This document shows positions 37,204 to 47,287 of a DNA stretch of 64,000 nucleotides, piece by piece. Position 1 is the first letter of the stretch, and every line of letters starts with the position of its first letter. Source of the DNA: Bradyrhizobium sp. cir1 (lineage in GTDB: Bacteria; Pseudomonadota; Alphaproteobacteria; Rhizobiales; Xanthobacteraceae); NCBI RefSeq assembly GCF_014198245.1, contig NZ_JACIHE010000017.1, positions 1-64,000 on the forward strand. Reading direction: 5' to 3'. Both the position numbers and the translations under genes were made by a program. The notes beneath the pieces are model-generated. The model made no database searches. It worked only from the letters and a program-made list of their open reading frames with translations, and had not been told where the DNA came from.

Positions 37204-37821
37204 CTAGCGCACCACGGTCTTGAGGTACTGGTAGGCCTTGATGATCTCGACCAGGCGATCCTCCGTGGAGCGGTCGCCGCCATTGGCATCGGGATGGTGC
37301 TGCTTGACCAACACCTTGTACTTCGCCTTGATCTCGCCGAGCGTCGCATTGGCATTCAGGCCCATCACCTGCAACGCGTTGCCCTCGACATTGAAAATCT
37401 TGCGCGCCTCAGGCTTGGCCTTCGCGCGGTGGCGGGTACTGGCGCGTCCGTTCAGCTCGACGATCGTGCAGAGGGCATACCAGTCGTCCTCGAAATTGGC
37501 AGTGCTGCCGGTCATTTTGTGTGCGCTGATGCTCTCGCCCATCTTCCAAGTCGGACGATGGCCGGTCAGCGCGTCCCTCTCGTAGCGCGCGACCGCTTCC
37601 GCGTCCATTCCAGAGAAGAAATTGTAGGACTGATTGTATTGGCGAACATGGTCGATGCAGAAGTGCCAATAGGCGCGCGCATTGTCGCGGCCCTTGGGCG
37701 CGGGATGGGTAGCCTTGTTCTGGCAGCCAGGCCATTCGCATAGCGCCGCGTGCTTGCGCTCCTGCGCTTCCTGCTTATTGATGCGAATGGAGTCGAAGAT
37801 TTCGGATGTGTCGATCAACAT
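37204..37821 (-). CDS. J-domain (DnaJ-like) protein
   Basis: The 205-residue protein has a C-terminal J domain (about residues 150-205) with the essential HPD in VLVKQHHPDANGGDRST. It would stimulate the ATPase of an Hsp70 (DnaK) and recruit clients. The N-terminal part carries CEWPGCQNKATHPAPKG and FCIDHVRQYNQSYNFF, with Cys and His residues spaced like a small zinc site. This layout, with the J domain at the end, is widespread in alphaproteobacteria and differs from canonical DnaJ. The gene stands alone and appears intact. Confidence 0.88.
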   Translation of the reverse strand: MLIDTSEIFDSIRINKQEAQERKHAALCEWPGCQNKATHPAPKGRDNARAYWHFCIDHVRQYNQSYNFFSGMDAEAVARYERDALTGHRPTWKMGESISAHKMTGSTANFEDDWYALCTIVELNGRASTRHRAKAKPEARKIFNVEGNALQVMGLNANATLGEIKAKYKVLVKQHHPDANGGDRSTEDRLVEIIKAYQYLKTVVR

Positions 37822-38319
37822 GACTGCTCCGTTGGCGGAGCGGCAGTTAACAGAGCCGCTTCTATGCTAGAGACTTGGTTTGGACGGCAAGTCGGGTCTG
37901 ACTCGGCCTTTGCGTCTAATGATGTAGCGGGCACTTCCCAGCAATTGACATGCCAGGACTCGCGAAGTTGATTCAGACCATCATCTCTTTGAGATTTCAG
38001 ATCGACTCAATCGAAATTTGCTGTCGGGTTCTGCACATGGAGGTCTTGAATGGCACGGGGTGAGTACTCTCAAAAGCCAAGCGAAGGCACTGCTCGGCGG
38101 TAATCTGCGCAACGACGAAGGCGAGCGACCTCTTCTGAATCTTCTTTCGAAGCTTGGAAAGTCTTCCGTCTTGCGTAGCGAAACAGAAGGCGCATTGTCT
38201 CGATTTGAAAGGCATTCGGAGCCGCTCGTTCACGAATCAACGCAAGTCACAGCGTCTGCGCGCCGCCGACAAAGCGCCCTGCTCACCAGCCTACCCAGCA
38301 AAGTCTCGACGATTCGCTG
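37822..38319. other. No supported gene
   Basis: Frames here may be the upstream part of the degraded chemotaxis receptor that follows, but no receptor motif is recognisable before 38320. Confidence 0.3.
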
Positions 38320-38591
38320 TTGGAGCGGGTGGATGGTAGCGCTGGCAGGGCAGCCGGGATCGTAGGAGGTGCTTGGCAAGGCGCTGCAAGCCAGGAGATT
38401 GCTCGGAATGTGCAGCAGGCGGCAATTGGTGCGATCCAGGTCGCTACAGATACGGGCAAAGCCAATCGAAGTGCGGACCAGACCGGCACCACGTCAACGC
38501 GGGTGCTTGCCGCTGCCACGTCCCTGGCTGAGGATAGTAACGTCTGAAGCTGGAAGAGCAGAGATTCCTGGCCACCGTAGCGGCGGCTTGA
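38320..38591 (+). pseudogene. Methyl-accepting chemotaxis protein, C-terminal remnant
   Basis: The frame contains GAASQEIARNVQQAAIGAIQ and a tail TRVLAAATSLAEDS, matching the C-terminal helix of chemotaxis receptors. After a frameshift near 38547 the usual last residues follow as LEEQRFLATVAAA and a TGA. Sensor and membrane parts are missing. Confidence 0.6.
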
Positions 38592-39383
38592 CAAAGCTTG
38601 GACGCTCCTGAAGAAGATCTGCTCGAGTGCGTTATGTCGCTTTACCTTGATCGGATGTATTTTCCACGCCGACGTCTTGGGCGGCGCGACTGACGCACAA
38701 GAGCCCAATAGGGGCCTGAGATCAGCAGCTGCCGACAATAGGTACTCCATCTCGTGCAAAGCGCCACTTTGCTTGAAAAAGGCGCACTTGCGAATGGGAT
38801 GATTGCCGCTTTTCGTCAGGACGAAGTCAAAGCTAAACGGGGCGGCAAAACGTTCGCGGCAGCTCCGAACGTTAGTGAGGCGACATCTGTTACTGTGCGT
38901 CTGATGGCTCCAGCGGCTTCGATCGAAAGAAAGCGTACCTGCCGGAATGCGTTCAGCTCGCCATCAGCTCGGCTGGCCTACCACCTACAAGGGTGAGCGA
39001 AAGCCTTCAGGTGATGAACGCAGCGCCTTGCTGAAGCGCGCTCACAATGCCGATCAAGCCATTGGTCTGGAGCGGCAGCTTCGCCAGCACCGCTAGGAAG
39101 CGTCCGGAGCCGAGCGACGGATCGCGCGCATGACAAACTTTCCCAGATTCTCCATCCGGATTGGCAATCCTTCCGGTCCAGCCTCGGTTACGGATTTCGT
39201 AGTCCAGAGTCTCGTCGGCCCAGAAGAGAGAAGGGCTTCCTTCACTGAAGGTTGGTCTCGACAACATCCGAGACGATCAGAGCTGCCCGCCTGGCATACA
39301 CCGGCGAGCTGAGACAACGATCCGGGTTGAGGACGACCTAGGAGTGACCGGGCCGGAAGCTGCTCTAAACGGCAAGGGCCGCT
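38592..39383. other. No supported gene
   Basis: Several unrecognised short frames on both strands; no domain or RNA gene seen. Confidence 0.35.
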
Positions 39384-41222
39384 TCATAGGGTGAGGCCGT
39401 GCTCGTTGAGCACCTTATCTCTGAGAGCCCCCTTGATCTCACGGGCGATCTCTTTGCGAACTGCAGCACCCAACTCTCGCTTGGCATCCTCGACAAGGTC
39501 AGCTTCGACCCCGATCAAACCTTTGTCGGTGAGCTGCTGCTGCAGCCGGCTGTCGAACTCCGTCCCCATTGCAGCAAGGAGCTGATCGTGCGCCGTGGCG
39601 TGGTCTTCGGGTGCGATGTGACGCACGACGTCGTCCCAAGGTTGCCACTCCACCGCCAAATAGTCGGCGAATTCCGCCGCCTCCCTGTTCCGCACGGATG
39701 TCTCTGCGCTATCGACGTCAGCGTCGGTGACGCCGGAGACCTCAAAGAAGCGCATGTCCGGGGCGACGTGTTGCAGTCCCAGCCGCTCGCGGAGCTTATT
39801 TTGGTAAGCAAGAAAGACCTCAATGGCATCGACATCTTCGACGTTGTTGCCCGCGCCTAGCGAGTCAACCTTCTCGCGCGCAATTCTCTCCAGCGCGTCC
39901 AGGCGGAACATGACCCGCCCCATCTCGATGAGATCGGGAAGCCGGGCCTTGTTGTTATAGGCGCCGTTCTCGACGTCTGCGATGAGGCGTGCGGTCTGCA
40001 TGCCGTTCCAGGTCAAAGTTCTGCGATCCTCGCAGCTCTGGTTGGCGTCCAGGGCCAGTTGGAAGTAGCGCTTGCACAATTGCGGGTTTTTCGCGGCCTG
40101 CCGCAGATCATTGGCCACCGACTGCCGGAATTCTTCATTCCCAGAGTTCACGGAGTCGAACAGTTTGCCAAGGAAGAGCGCGTATTCCCGGGCGCCCGGC
40201 TCTTCGGCAACGCTCTGCCAAGCTGCCAGCACCTCTCGATCGCCCTCCTGTGGATCGCCCCGGAGCCAGTCTGCGACCCTTTCAATGAGAGCATCGGCCT
40301 GTCCATCGTCTGTCCCGGACAATTCACCGGACAATTCACTTTCGTCATCGCGCGAAAGGTGGACGGTCGGACCGACATAGCTCTCGGCGCTTAGGACTGT
40401 ATCCAGATTCGTCAGCACCTGCTCCGGCAGCGGATTCTCAGTCAGAACTATGCGGCCACCAACGCCCAACTGCGTCAGCAGGTCCTCGGGCAGACTCGTC
40501 AACTGGTTTTGGCTGGCGTCGAGAAATTCCAGTCGACCAGGGAGGGCCTCCGGCAAACGCGTTAGTTGGTTTTCGCTGACGTCGAGAAACTGGAGCGTGG
40601 CAGGAAGGACCTCCGGCAGATCCGTCAACCGATTGTGGTTGGCGTAGAGATACTGGAGCGCAGCAGGGAGGACGTTGGGCAGATCTAGCAACTGATTGTG
40701 GCTGAGGTCGAGAAACTCCAGCGCAGCAGGTAGGACCTCGGGCAAGCTCCTCAGCCGGTTGGAGCTGGCGTCGAGACCTCTGAGCTCGGTCGGAAGCGCG
40801 GGCAGGCTGGTCAGCTGATTGCCCCTAACGTCAAGACGCTGGAGCGAAGCAGGGAGGCTATCGGGCAGAGTGGTCAGCCGATTGAAGGGCACATCGAGCA
40901 CGACGATACCGGTCGGAAGTCTAGGCAGGCTAGTAAGGGACAGCGATTCGAGATCCAGCCTAGTGGCCTCGCCGCGAGCATTCACTCGCCTTACTGCTTC
41001 TTCCCGATCCTCGAGCGGGCCCACCTCCGTTTCAGCAGCCCAATTCTCAAGTACCTCGTCCTCATTATCCTCTGCATGGGCTGAGTCCCCGGAGTTTTCT
41101 GCGTAGCCTGTCATGACTGCGTTCCACCGCGCCGCCGCTCCGTTTTCCCCGCCCTCTTGTCCGGAAGATGCAGAAGGGATGCGACCGCCGCGCTGAATCT
41201 GTCCTGCCTCAAAAGGATCCAT
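39384..41222 (-). CDS. NopM/IpaH-type LRR-NEL E3 ubiquitin ligase, type III effector
   Basis: A second NEL effector, 612 residues. I place the start at the ATG at 41222 (MDPFEAGQIQRGG), which follows the strong GGGAGGG ribosome binding site and lies about 64 bases behind a tts box. The frame is open to an ATG at 41267, but that would leave only 18 bases to the box. Residues about 95-250 form seven leucine-rich repeats of 20-21 residues (for example LQYLYANHNRLTDLPEVLPA). The NEL domain follows, with catalytic Cys397 in SCEDRRTLTWNGMQTARL. It probably acts in host cells by attaching ubiquitin to target proteins, the repeats choosing the target. Confidence 0.92.
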   Translation of the reverse strand: MDPFEAGQIQRGGRIPSASSGQEGGENGAAARWNAVMTGYAENSGDSAHAEDNEDEVLENWAAETEVGPLEDREEAVRRVNARGEATRLDLESLSLTSLPRLPTGIVVLDVPFNRLTTLPDSLPASLQRLDVRGNQLTSLPALPTELRGLDASSNRLRSLPEVLPAALEFLDLSHNQLLDLPNVLPAALQYLYANHNRLTDLPEVLPATLQFLDVSENQLTRLPEALPGRLEFLDASQNQLTSLPEDLLTQLGVGGRIVLTENPLPEQVLTNLDTVLSAESYVGPTVHLSRDDESELSGELSGTDDGQADALIERVADWLRGDPQEGDREVLAAWQSVAEEPGAREYALFLGKLFDSVNSGNEEFRQSVANDLRQAAKNPQLCKRYFQLALDANQSCEDRRTLTWNGMQTARLIADVENGAYNNKARLPDLIEMGRVMFRLDALERIAREKVDSLGAGNNVEDVDAIEVFLAYQNKLRERLGLQHVAPDMRFFEVSGVTDADVDSAETSVRNREAAEFADYLAVEWQPWDDVVRHIAPEDHATAHDQLLAAMGTEFDSRLQQQLTDKGLIGVEADLVEDAKRELGAAVRKEIAREIKGALRDKVLNEHGLTL

Positions 41223-41285
41223 CTCACCCTCCCTTCGAAACTGAGTAGACTCAGCCCATGGTGACATGCTCTAGGACCTAAGACA

Positions 41286-41306
41286 CTTAGCTTTCGATAA
41301 GCTGAC
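41286..41306 (-). promoter_or_regulatory. tts box of the NEL effector at 39384-41222
   Basis: On the minus strand it reads GTCAGCTTATCGAAAGCTAA, a near-perfect TtsI box, about 64 bases before the chosen start. Confidence 0.87.
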
Positions 41307-41699
41307 AGACTATCACCGTAAGGTGGCAACGATGGCATCGAAGCCGGCATGACTGTCGGTACGACGATTTTGGAACAGTGACTTGATCTCGGCCGAGGAT
41401 AGTTATCTCCAGCCTACACGTTTCTGCGGATACCAAGGCGGCAGCGGCTTCAGTATAGGGCCCCAGAGCCGCGATGGTGCTTTATCCCAACGGCGGCCAG
41501 CGGAGTCTTTTCGGCCGAGGAGCTGGAAACGACAGGCGGCAGGCGGTCCGAACGGCCAAGTTCACGACGCCCCTCTCAGATGCCCTAGGCAGTCGGTGTC
41601 GAGCTGGTCTTTGCGAAGCTTGACCGGTTCACTCGCAAGCCGGCTTGCCTCACTCATCAGTGGCAAACAGAGCAACTCGGAGGTTCTGCAGCGACACTC

Positions 41700-41720
41700 G
41701 TCAGCTGATCGACAGGTAGG
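41700..41720 (+). promoter_or_regulatory. Degenerate tts box
   Basis: GTCAGCTGATCGACAGGTAG keeps the left half of the box and part of the right. It is the only candidate before the NEL effector at 41968, but at an unusual 248-base distance. Confidence 0.5.
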
Positions 41721-41967
41721 CCTGCTAACGGCAGAACGTTACGCCCGTTGACTGTCCTGCCGGACTTATCTGGTCAACGAAAGGCAGCAAGCTCACAGCA
41801 GTATCGATCGATTTGCCGGGTCGGGCTCGTGTGAAGCTGTACCCACTTAAGTCGGCGAGAGCCGCAGAGCACGTGCACCGGCGGTCGAACGATCATTGTG
41901 CGGCGCAACCACCTGCTTCGCGAGCTTGAGAAGCGGGATATTCTTGCTTCTGACGATGGAGAAATTG

Positions 41968-43713
41968 ATGAACACGGGACAGGCACAGTGGAGTGCAGGT
42001 TCTTCCTCGGCGCCTTCTGAAGACGCGGACCAGGAAAGCTACCTCGGCGGCTTCAATCGTGCCGTCGCGAATTTGGTCGAAGCCTTGACTGGGTATCGGA
42101 CCCCAGCCTCCGCGCGCGCGCAGATCCTGGACAATTGGGTTGCCGAAGAGGGGCAGGGCGAAGCCGAGAATAGGCGACAGGGGCGCAGACGAATCAGGAA
42201 TTCGGATAACACAGGCTCGCGCTCGCTGGATTTGTCCTCGCTCTCGCTGACCGCTCTGCCCGCCGCCCTGCCGCCAAGGTTGCTGGAACTGCGCGCCAGG
42301 CACAACGAGCTAAGCAGCCTGCCTGCTATGTTCCCACCCGGTCTCCAGCATCTTCTCATTAGCCATAATCGCTTGACCAGTTTGCCGGACGATCTTCCGG
42401 CGACCCTCTCTGAGCTGGAGGTCGCTGACAACAGCTTGACCAGTCTGCCGGCAAACCTTCCGGCCGGGCTCGAGATCCTGAACGCAAACGACAACCGGCT
42501 GACCAGCCTGCCGGACGCTCTCCCGAGCGGGCTCACCTCGCTTGCGGTTAGTGGCAATCAGCTGACCGACCTCCCGGAGTCCCTCCCCTCGTGGCTCATT
42601 GAACTCAATGTCAGCGGCAATCAATTGGCCAACCTCCCCGACCCTCTTCCGAGCACGCTCCAATCACTCAATGTCAGCGGTAACCGGCTGACCAGCCTGC
42701 CTGAAGGTCTTTTAGATGCTCTTGTGCCGAATAATAGCCTCTACTACCCGCATCTGGAGAGCCTCGAATTGGGGGATAACGCGCTGCCGGACGATGTCCT
42801 CGCTCATCTGGCGGCGGCTGAAGCGCCACCGCAGCTTGCGCAGCAATCCCTGCATGAGGCTGCCGCACACTGGCTCGCAGACCACCCGGCCGTGCTGGCC
42901 GAATGGCAGCACTTTGCGGATGAGCCCGGCGCCCAAGACTACGCACAGTTCCTGGAGAGGCTACGAGGCACCGTGAATTATCGCAATGGCGAGTTTCGGC
43001 AGGCAGTGGCTGATGATCTGCGGCATGCGGCCGCCAATCCGACGTTGCGCGAGCAGTTCTTTGCGCAGGCTTCCGAAGCCAACACGAGCTGCGAGGATCG
43101 CGTCACCTTGCACTGGAATGGTATGCAGACCGCGCGCCTCAACGCTGACGTCAAGGACGGGGTATATGACGATCGGCTTGGCGATCTGATCCAGCGCGGC
43201 CGTATGGCCTTCCGCTTGGAGGCGTTGGACGAGATCGCGCGCGACAGGATCAACTCGCTCGCGAGCGGCAACCCGAACGTAGACGACATCGAAGTCTACC
43301 TGGCCTATCAACATCGGCTGCGCGAGCCGCTGGAGCTCAGTCACCTCGCCCCTGACATGCACTTCCTGGCGGTCTCTCACGTAAGCGAGGATGATGCGAC
43401 GGAGGCGCTCGACCTGGTCCGGGAGCGGGAAGCAAGCCAGTTCACCGACTACATGGCCAGCCGCTGGCAACCCTGGGAGACGGTGCTGAGGCGCATCGCT
43501 CCGGACGAACATGCAGCGATGCGAGACCGGGTGGTCGAAGCCATGGACGAGGAGTTTCAAACCCGCTTGGGTCAGCGACTGGCCGAGCATGGTCTTCTAG
43601 GCGATCCAGATGCCGAGCGGGTGCTCGGAGCCCAAGTCCGAAACGAGATCGCTGGCGAGATCAAAGGCGAGGTCATGCACCGTGTGCTCGCAGAGCATGG
43701 CCTCGAACTATGA
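41968..43713 (+). CDS. NopM/IpaH-type LRR-NEL E3 ubiquitin ligase, type III effector
   Basis: A third NEL effector, 581 residues from the ATG at 41968 (MNTGQAQWSAG), which has a GGAG site 8 bases upstream. In-frame starts at 41956 and 41896 are possible. Seven full leucine-rich repeats (about residues 95-250; for example LEILNANDNRLTSLPDALPS) precede the NEL domain, whose catalytic Cys375 sits in SCEDRVTLHWNGMQTARL. It is closer to the first NEL protein (8573-10951) in its C-terminal half than to its direct neighbour on the other strand. A perfect hairpin follows the stop. Confidence 0.92.
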   Translation: MNTGQAQWSAGSSSAPSEDADQESYLGGFNRAVANLVEALTGYRTPASARAQILDNWVAEEGQGEAENRRQGRRRIRNSDNTGSRSLDLSSLSLTALPAALPPRLLELRARHNELSSLPAMFPPGLQHLLISHNRLTSLPDDLPATLSELEVADNSLTSLPANLPAGLEILNANDNRLTSLPDALPSGLTSLAVSGNQLTDLPESLPSWLIELNVSGNQLANLPDPLPSTLQSLNVSGNRLTSLPEGLLDALVPNNSLYYPHLESLELGDNALPDDVLAHLAAAEAPPQLAQQSLHEAAAHWLADHPAVLAEWQHFADEPGAQDYAQFLERLRGTVNYRNGEFRQAVADDLRHAAANPTLREQFFAQASEANTSCEDRVTLHWNGMQTARLNADVKDGVYDDRLGDLIQRGRMAFRLEALDEIARDRINSLASGNPNVDDIEVYLAYQHRLREPLELSHLAPDMHFLAVSHVSEDDATEALDLVREREASQFTDYMASRWQPWETVLRRIAPDEHAAMRDRVVEAMDEEFQTRLGQRLAEHGLLGDPDAERVLGAQVRNEIAGEIKGEVMHRVLAEHGLEL

Positions 43714-43723
43714 GGCTCCCAAG

Positions 43724-43758
43724 CCGCCGCAGAGATATTTATCATTGCTCTGCGGCGG
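43724..43758 (+). terminator. Hairpin terminator after NEL effector
   Basis: Perfect 11-bp stem CCGCCGCAGAG / CTCTGCGGCGG with a 13-base AT-rich loop, starting 10 bases after the stop. No T-run follows, so it may act as an mRNA-stabilising hairpin instead. Confidence 0.6.
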
Positions 43759-44214
43759 TACGTAAAGATCGATCGTGAAGCCTCGCCCATCGCTGCCAAG
43801 GTGCTTTTGCGCCTTGGCAATGCGCTGCCGTCAATGAGGGTCTTTCGGTCTTGCCGAGTGACGAAAATTCCCGCGTGCCAGACGAGGGCGTATCTACGTC
43901 CAGTCGAAGGCGCTTCGGGACGAGAGGTCCTCGGTCGAAAAGTTGTCGAGGAGACCAAGGCGCGCAGCGTGAAATCATCGGTTGCGGAGGCGCTGCCGCA
44001 GCCAGCCAGCTCGGTTTGACGAGGCAGCTAACTTTTCGGGCGGTGATGCTTGAATTCGGCGCACGATCGACAGGCGATCCATTTTTATATCGGTGGACGA
44101 ATTTCGTCAGTTCGAACAGGGGGCCGGCGAAGAGGTGCGGTAAAACTGGAGCGACCCCTCGTCAGGCGGGTGCCGATGCGAGGCCGGTCTTGCGCGCAGC
44201 AACATCCTGATCTC
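43759..44214. other. No supported gene
   Basis: Between the terminator and the next tts box; nothing recognisable. Confidence 0.4.
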
Positions 44215-44237
44215 GTCAGCTTTTCGAAAGGTTGCGG
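44215..44237 (+). promoter_or_regulatory. tts box of the 750-aa effector
   Basis: GTCAGCTTTTCGAAAGGTTG matches the TtsI box well. It ends 104 bases upstream of the ATG at 44342. Confidence 0.85.
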
Positions 44238-44341
44238 CTACAACAATCGAGAATCTGCTTCTTGCTGAACGAGCTGCTATCTGGCCGTAATCCAGGCCCT
44301 ACGGATTGCTGCAGGGTCTATATAAACATGAGGAGAGCAGG

Positions 44342-46594
44342 ATGGATCCGGTTGACCCATTCTTCGATTCAGGAGCCTGGATGCGGGAGTACGCCGCCCT
44401 GCAGGGGCGAACTGGGCAGCGAGCGGCCAGCCCAAGCGAGCAGGGTGACTTTGAAGGGCGGCTGCAGGACTTGAATCTCGATCCGTCTGATGAAAGGAAC
44501 TCAACTTCGCCTGATCGGCCAGCCGCAGGAGGTGGTCGAGCAGTCCGGCGGGAGGATTTCGGCGGTTCGATGCGGGCGCCGCCGCACTCCGCGTTTAGGG
44601 AGAGTGCGCTGGGCGGCACGCGCCGGAGCGTAGACATTCCCACCTTTCAGCTTCCCGGTTCGGGGCAAGTGCCGCAGTCTAGTTTGCGAGATGATCTGTT
44701 CAGCAGCGCACGTTACAGCTTTCCGGACGCAGAGTCTGCCGCCTCGGCCAAGGGCGGAAAAAGCCGCGGTTTATGGTCACGCTTCAAGTCGGGAATCGGC
44801 AAGGCTCTTGGCGGGAGCGGCAGTGAAAAGTCGCCGCGCGAGGTGGGCCAATCTGACGTCTTTTCGACGAATTTGCGAATTGATTACGCCAGGCAGCCAG
44901 GCCGGACGCGCGGGGTCCCTCCGGCCGATGAGGCGCTCATTAACGATTTCAGAAGGAAGGCGACGGGTAACCTCAGCGACGGCACGATCAAGAATGCGGC
45001 AACCGATTTGCGCCATTTGAGCGCGCGCCTGAGCACGGCTGGCAGGCCCTCAATTGCGGATCGGATTCGCCGGGAATTGGAAAACGCGCAGCTGGAAAAT
45101 CCCGATGTGGAAAACCACCAGCTGGAAGCTGAGCTCGATGAGGATGTCGATACCTACGCAAAGGACCGGGGCAGGCGCATCAAGGCCGCCTTGAAGAAGC
45201 TTCGTGAGGTCGGTGCCGGAAACGCCCTGGCGGCCGATTTCCGCCGACTGGCTCCTCACGGCGCGGACGTAACCCTGATCGGCATGTGGGCGGCGGCGGA
45301 AAAGGCGACAGGCAGGATCGACCCGAAGACGATCGACAGGCAAGCTCGCCGCATGTCGAGGCTGAGTGAGTGGCTGCAGACGCATGACCGGCCACCGATC
45401 GCCGGCCGACTGTCCACCCCTGGGCTCGCTCAGGATGTCGAGGAGTACAGGCACGATACCGACGACAGCAAGATCAACGCTGATCTGGTCAAGCTTGGCC
45501 AATACGAGCAAATCCTGGAGGCGAACAGGGCGCTCGGATTGCTGCCTCCTCAGGACTATGGTCATCCGTCTGCGGAAGGTGCTCGGCAGGTTCACTCGCC
45601 GCAGGAACTTCCCGCAATGCCGGCAACGCCGAGCGCGGGAGCCTGGGAATGGCTTGGCGAGCAAATGCACGGGCCCGCCTCATCGATGCCAGCGCCGTAC
45701 CGGGGGGCAGACGCTGCCTCTTTACAGCAGCTTCCTGCAACGCCAGCGACGCCGAGCACCGGAGCCTGGGACTGGCTCGGGGAGCAGATCCACGGTCCTG
45801 CGTCACCGGTTCCAGCGCCGCACTGGGCCGCCCAGGCTGATCTGCCAGTCGAACTTCCTGCGACTCCAGCTACCCCAAGCCAGGGCGCATGGGCCTGGCT
45901 TGGGCAACAGATGCAAGAGCCCGCATCCTCGTCGTCAGTTCGGCCCCAATCGTCAAACATTTATGCCGGCCTCGATTCCTTCGTCGATCTGGACCCGTCA
46001 ACGCCGTACCACTTGTGTGACGATGCGCACTCTGCGCCAGCACCTGAGCTTGCAGCCGCATCGTCGTTCGCAGGACTGCCGACGGCGGCTCCGGAGCTAC
46101 GGGATATTGGCACACTTGTTGGCGCCGGCTGGCGCCACGGCTCGCAGGCGGCTTCAGACGTGTTGATCGATGTCTTGGGCAATATCAATCTGCTGCCGAA
46201 CCAGTTTGGACCAAGTCAGTTTGCGATCAACGGTGAGCTCTATTCGGCTACGTTTGGACCAGGCGGTCGCAGGGATGTTCGCCTGGTTCATCACCCGCGC
46301 GCCGGTGGGACGAACGAGGCCGGGCCATCCCAGCCGCTGCATCGCCCACCGCCAATCGTAAGCGCAAGGCAGACCGAGGAAAGTGCAGTCGATCTTGGCT
46401 ATCTTATCCGGGGCGGCTGGGAGCATAGGGAGCGATTCCTGCCGTCTTACCTCGTGCGCGTTTTGGAAGGCGAGCGCATCATGCCCCAGCCTGGGCGGCC
46501 GACCTATTTCGAGATCCGCGGAGTGCCTTACAGGGGCGAGTTGGTGGAAAGCGAGGGACGCCAGCGCGTTCGCATTCTTCCTGAACGTGGCTGA
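44342..46594 (+). CDS. Candidate type III effector with helical domains and 41-aa repeats
   Basis: A 750-residue protein behind a tts box, starting MDPVDPFFDSGAWMREYAAL after GAGGAGAG. There is no signal peptide. Two helical segments (about residues 195-260 and 275-400) read like the core-binding domain of tyrosine recombinases, for example KATGNLSDGTIKNAATDLRH, but no catalytic domain follows. Residues 423-533 contain three copies of a 41-residue repeat (LPATPATPSTGAWDWLGEQI and variants). The C-terminus has two copies of a domain of about 65 residues, one starting IGTLVGAGWRHGSQAASDVL near 587 and one DLGYLIRGGWEHRERFLPSY near 683. I do not recognise an enzymatic function. It shares the first part of its architecture with the effector at 49738-51753. 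Confidence 0.75.
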   Translation: MDPVDPFFDSGAWMREYAALQGRTGQRAASPSEQGDFEGRLQDLNLDPSDERNSTSPDRPAAGGGRAVRREDFGGSMRAPPHSAFRESALGGTRRSVDIPTFQLPGSGQVPQSSLRDDLFSSARYSFPDAESAASAKGGKSRGLWSRFKSGIGKALGGSGSEKSPREVGQSDVFSTNLRIDYARQPGRTRGVPPADEALINDFRRKATGNLSDGTIKNAATDLRHLSARLSTAGRPSIADRIRRELENAQLENPDVENHQLEAELDEDVDTYAKDRGRRIKAALKKLREVGAGNALAADFRRLAPHGADVTLIGMWAAAEKATGRIDPKTIDRQARRMSRLSEWLQTHDRPPIAGRLSTPGLAQDVEEYRHDTDDSKINADLVKLGQYEQILEANRALGLLPPQDYGHPSAEGARQVHSPQELPAMPATPSAGAWEWLGEQMHGPASSMPAPYRGADAASLQQLPATPATPSTGAWDWLGEQIHGPASPVPAPHWAAQADLPVELPATPATPSQGAWAWLGQQMQEPASSSSVRPQSSNIYAGLDSFVDLDPSTPYHLCDDAHSAPAPELAAASSFAGLPTAAPELRDIGTLVGAGWRHGSQAASDVLIDVLGNINLLPNQFGPSQFAINGELYSATFGPGGRRDVRLVHHPRAGGTNEAGPSQPLHRPPPIVSARQTEESAVDLGYLIRGGWEHRERFLPSYLVRVLEGERIMPQPGRPTYFEIRGVPYRGELVESEGRQRVRILPERG
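45608..45940 (+). repeat. Three tandem 123-bp coding repeats
   Basis: Units begin at 45608, 45731 and 45854, exactly 123 bases apart. The third is shortened. Each encodes LPATPATPSxGAWxWLGxQM followed by a Pro/Ala/Ser-rich linker. Confidence 0.85.
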
Positions 46595-47287
46595 AGAGGC
46601 AGCAGGGCAGCAATCCCCGTCTTTCGGCGGGGCAGCTCGCGTGAGGCGTTCTATACGCGGCTTTTGGCAGGCGAGATCGGCTGCTAGGTCACGGACTGAA
46701 CCGTGCAGCTTCCTCTTTGTAGAACCAGGCAGGCTCATTGGATTCTACGAATTTGGTGCATGCCCTAAGCTGCCGTCTGCATCCCTGATCCTTTCACAAC
46801 GCCAATTCTTGTCTTGAAAACCTTCGCTCAGCGAGCCCTGCAGGTCGAGCGCATTTGTCATCGACGGAGCACAGCGCGGAGCGCAGCCGACGGAACAAGC
46901 ACCAAGAACATGGCTACCAGACAAAGGTTTGCTGACGAATGCTTTTCCTAACGATGGGCCAAAATCCTCGGCGGGCGTGTTACTTCGCAGCGTGCATACG
47001 CTTAAGCCTTCATGCGCGGTTCAGTTATTACGCAATGGAATGACTCCTCGCGATGACTTTCAAACAGCTCTTCCGCTTAGTGCTTGGTGGGAAAGAAATC
47101 GATAAACCATCGTATAGCTCGTTTCCCCGTTCCCTTGGGTCTTTATCCCACAGTCAGCTATTGGAGTGCAGACTCGAGCGGCGATTGTCTCCGCCGTCAT
47201 CGGACAGGTCGATTTGTCGCGAGCTATGTATTCGGCTAATTGGAAAAGCGTGGCGGGATGTTGATACATCATGTAACAGGAAAGGTC
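46595..47287. other. No supported gene; no clear nod box
   Basis: Upstream region of the acyltransferase. An AATCGAT motif near 47097 faintly resembles part of a nod box but lacks the rest of the element. Confidence 0.35.

Noticed and set aside
38754..38996. 80-codon plus-strand frame that might be a recombinase piece
   Set aside because: No catalytic motif visible; too short to support.
47090..47120. Possible nod box (AATCGAT followed by ACCATC)
   Set aside because: Only a fragment of the consensus; the ATC-N9-GAT arrangement is missing.
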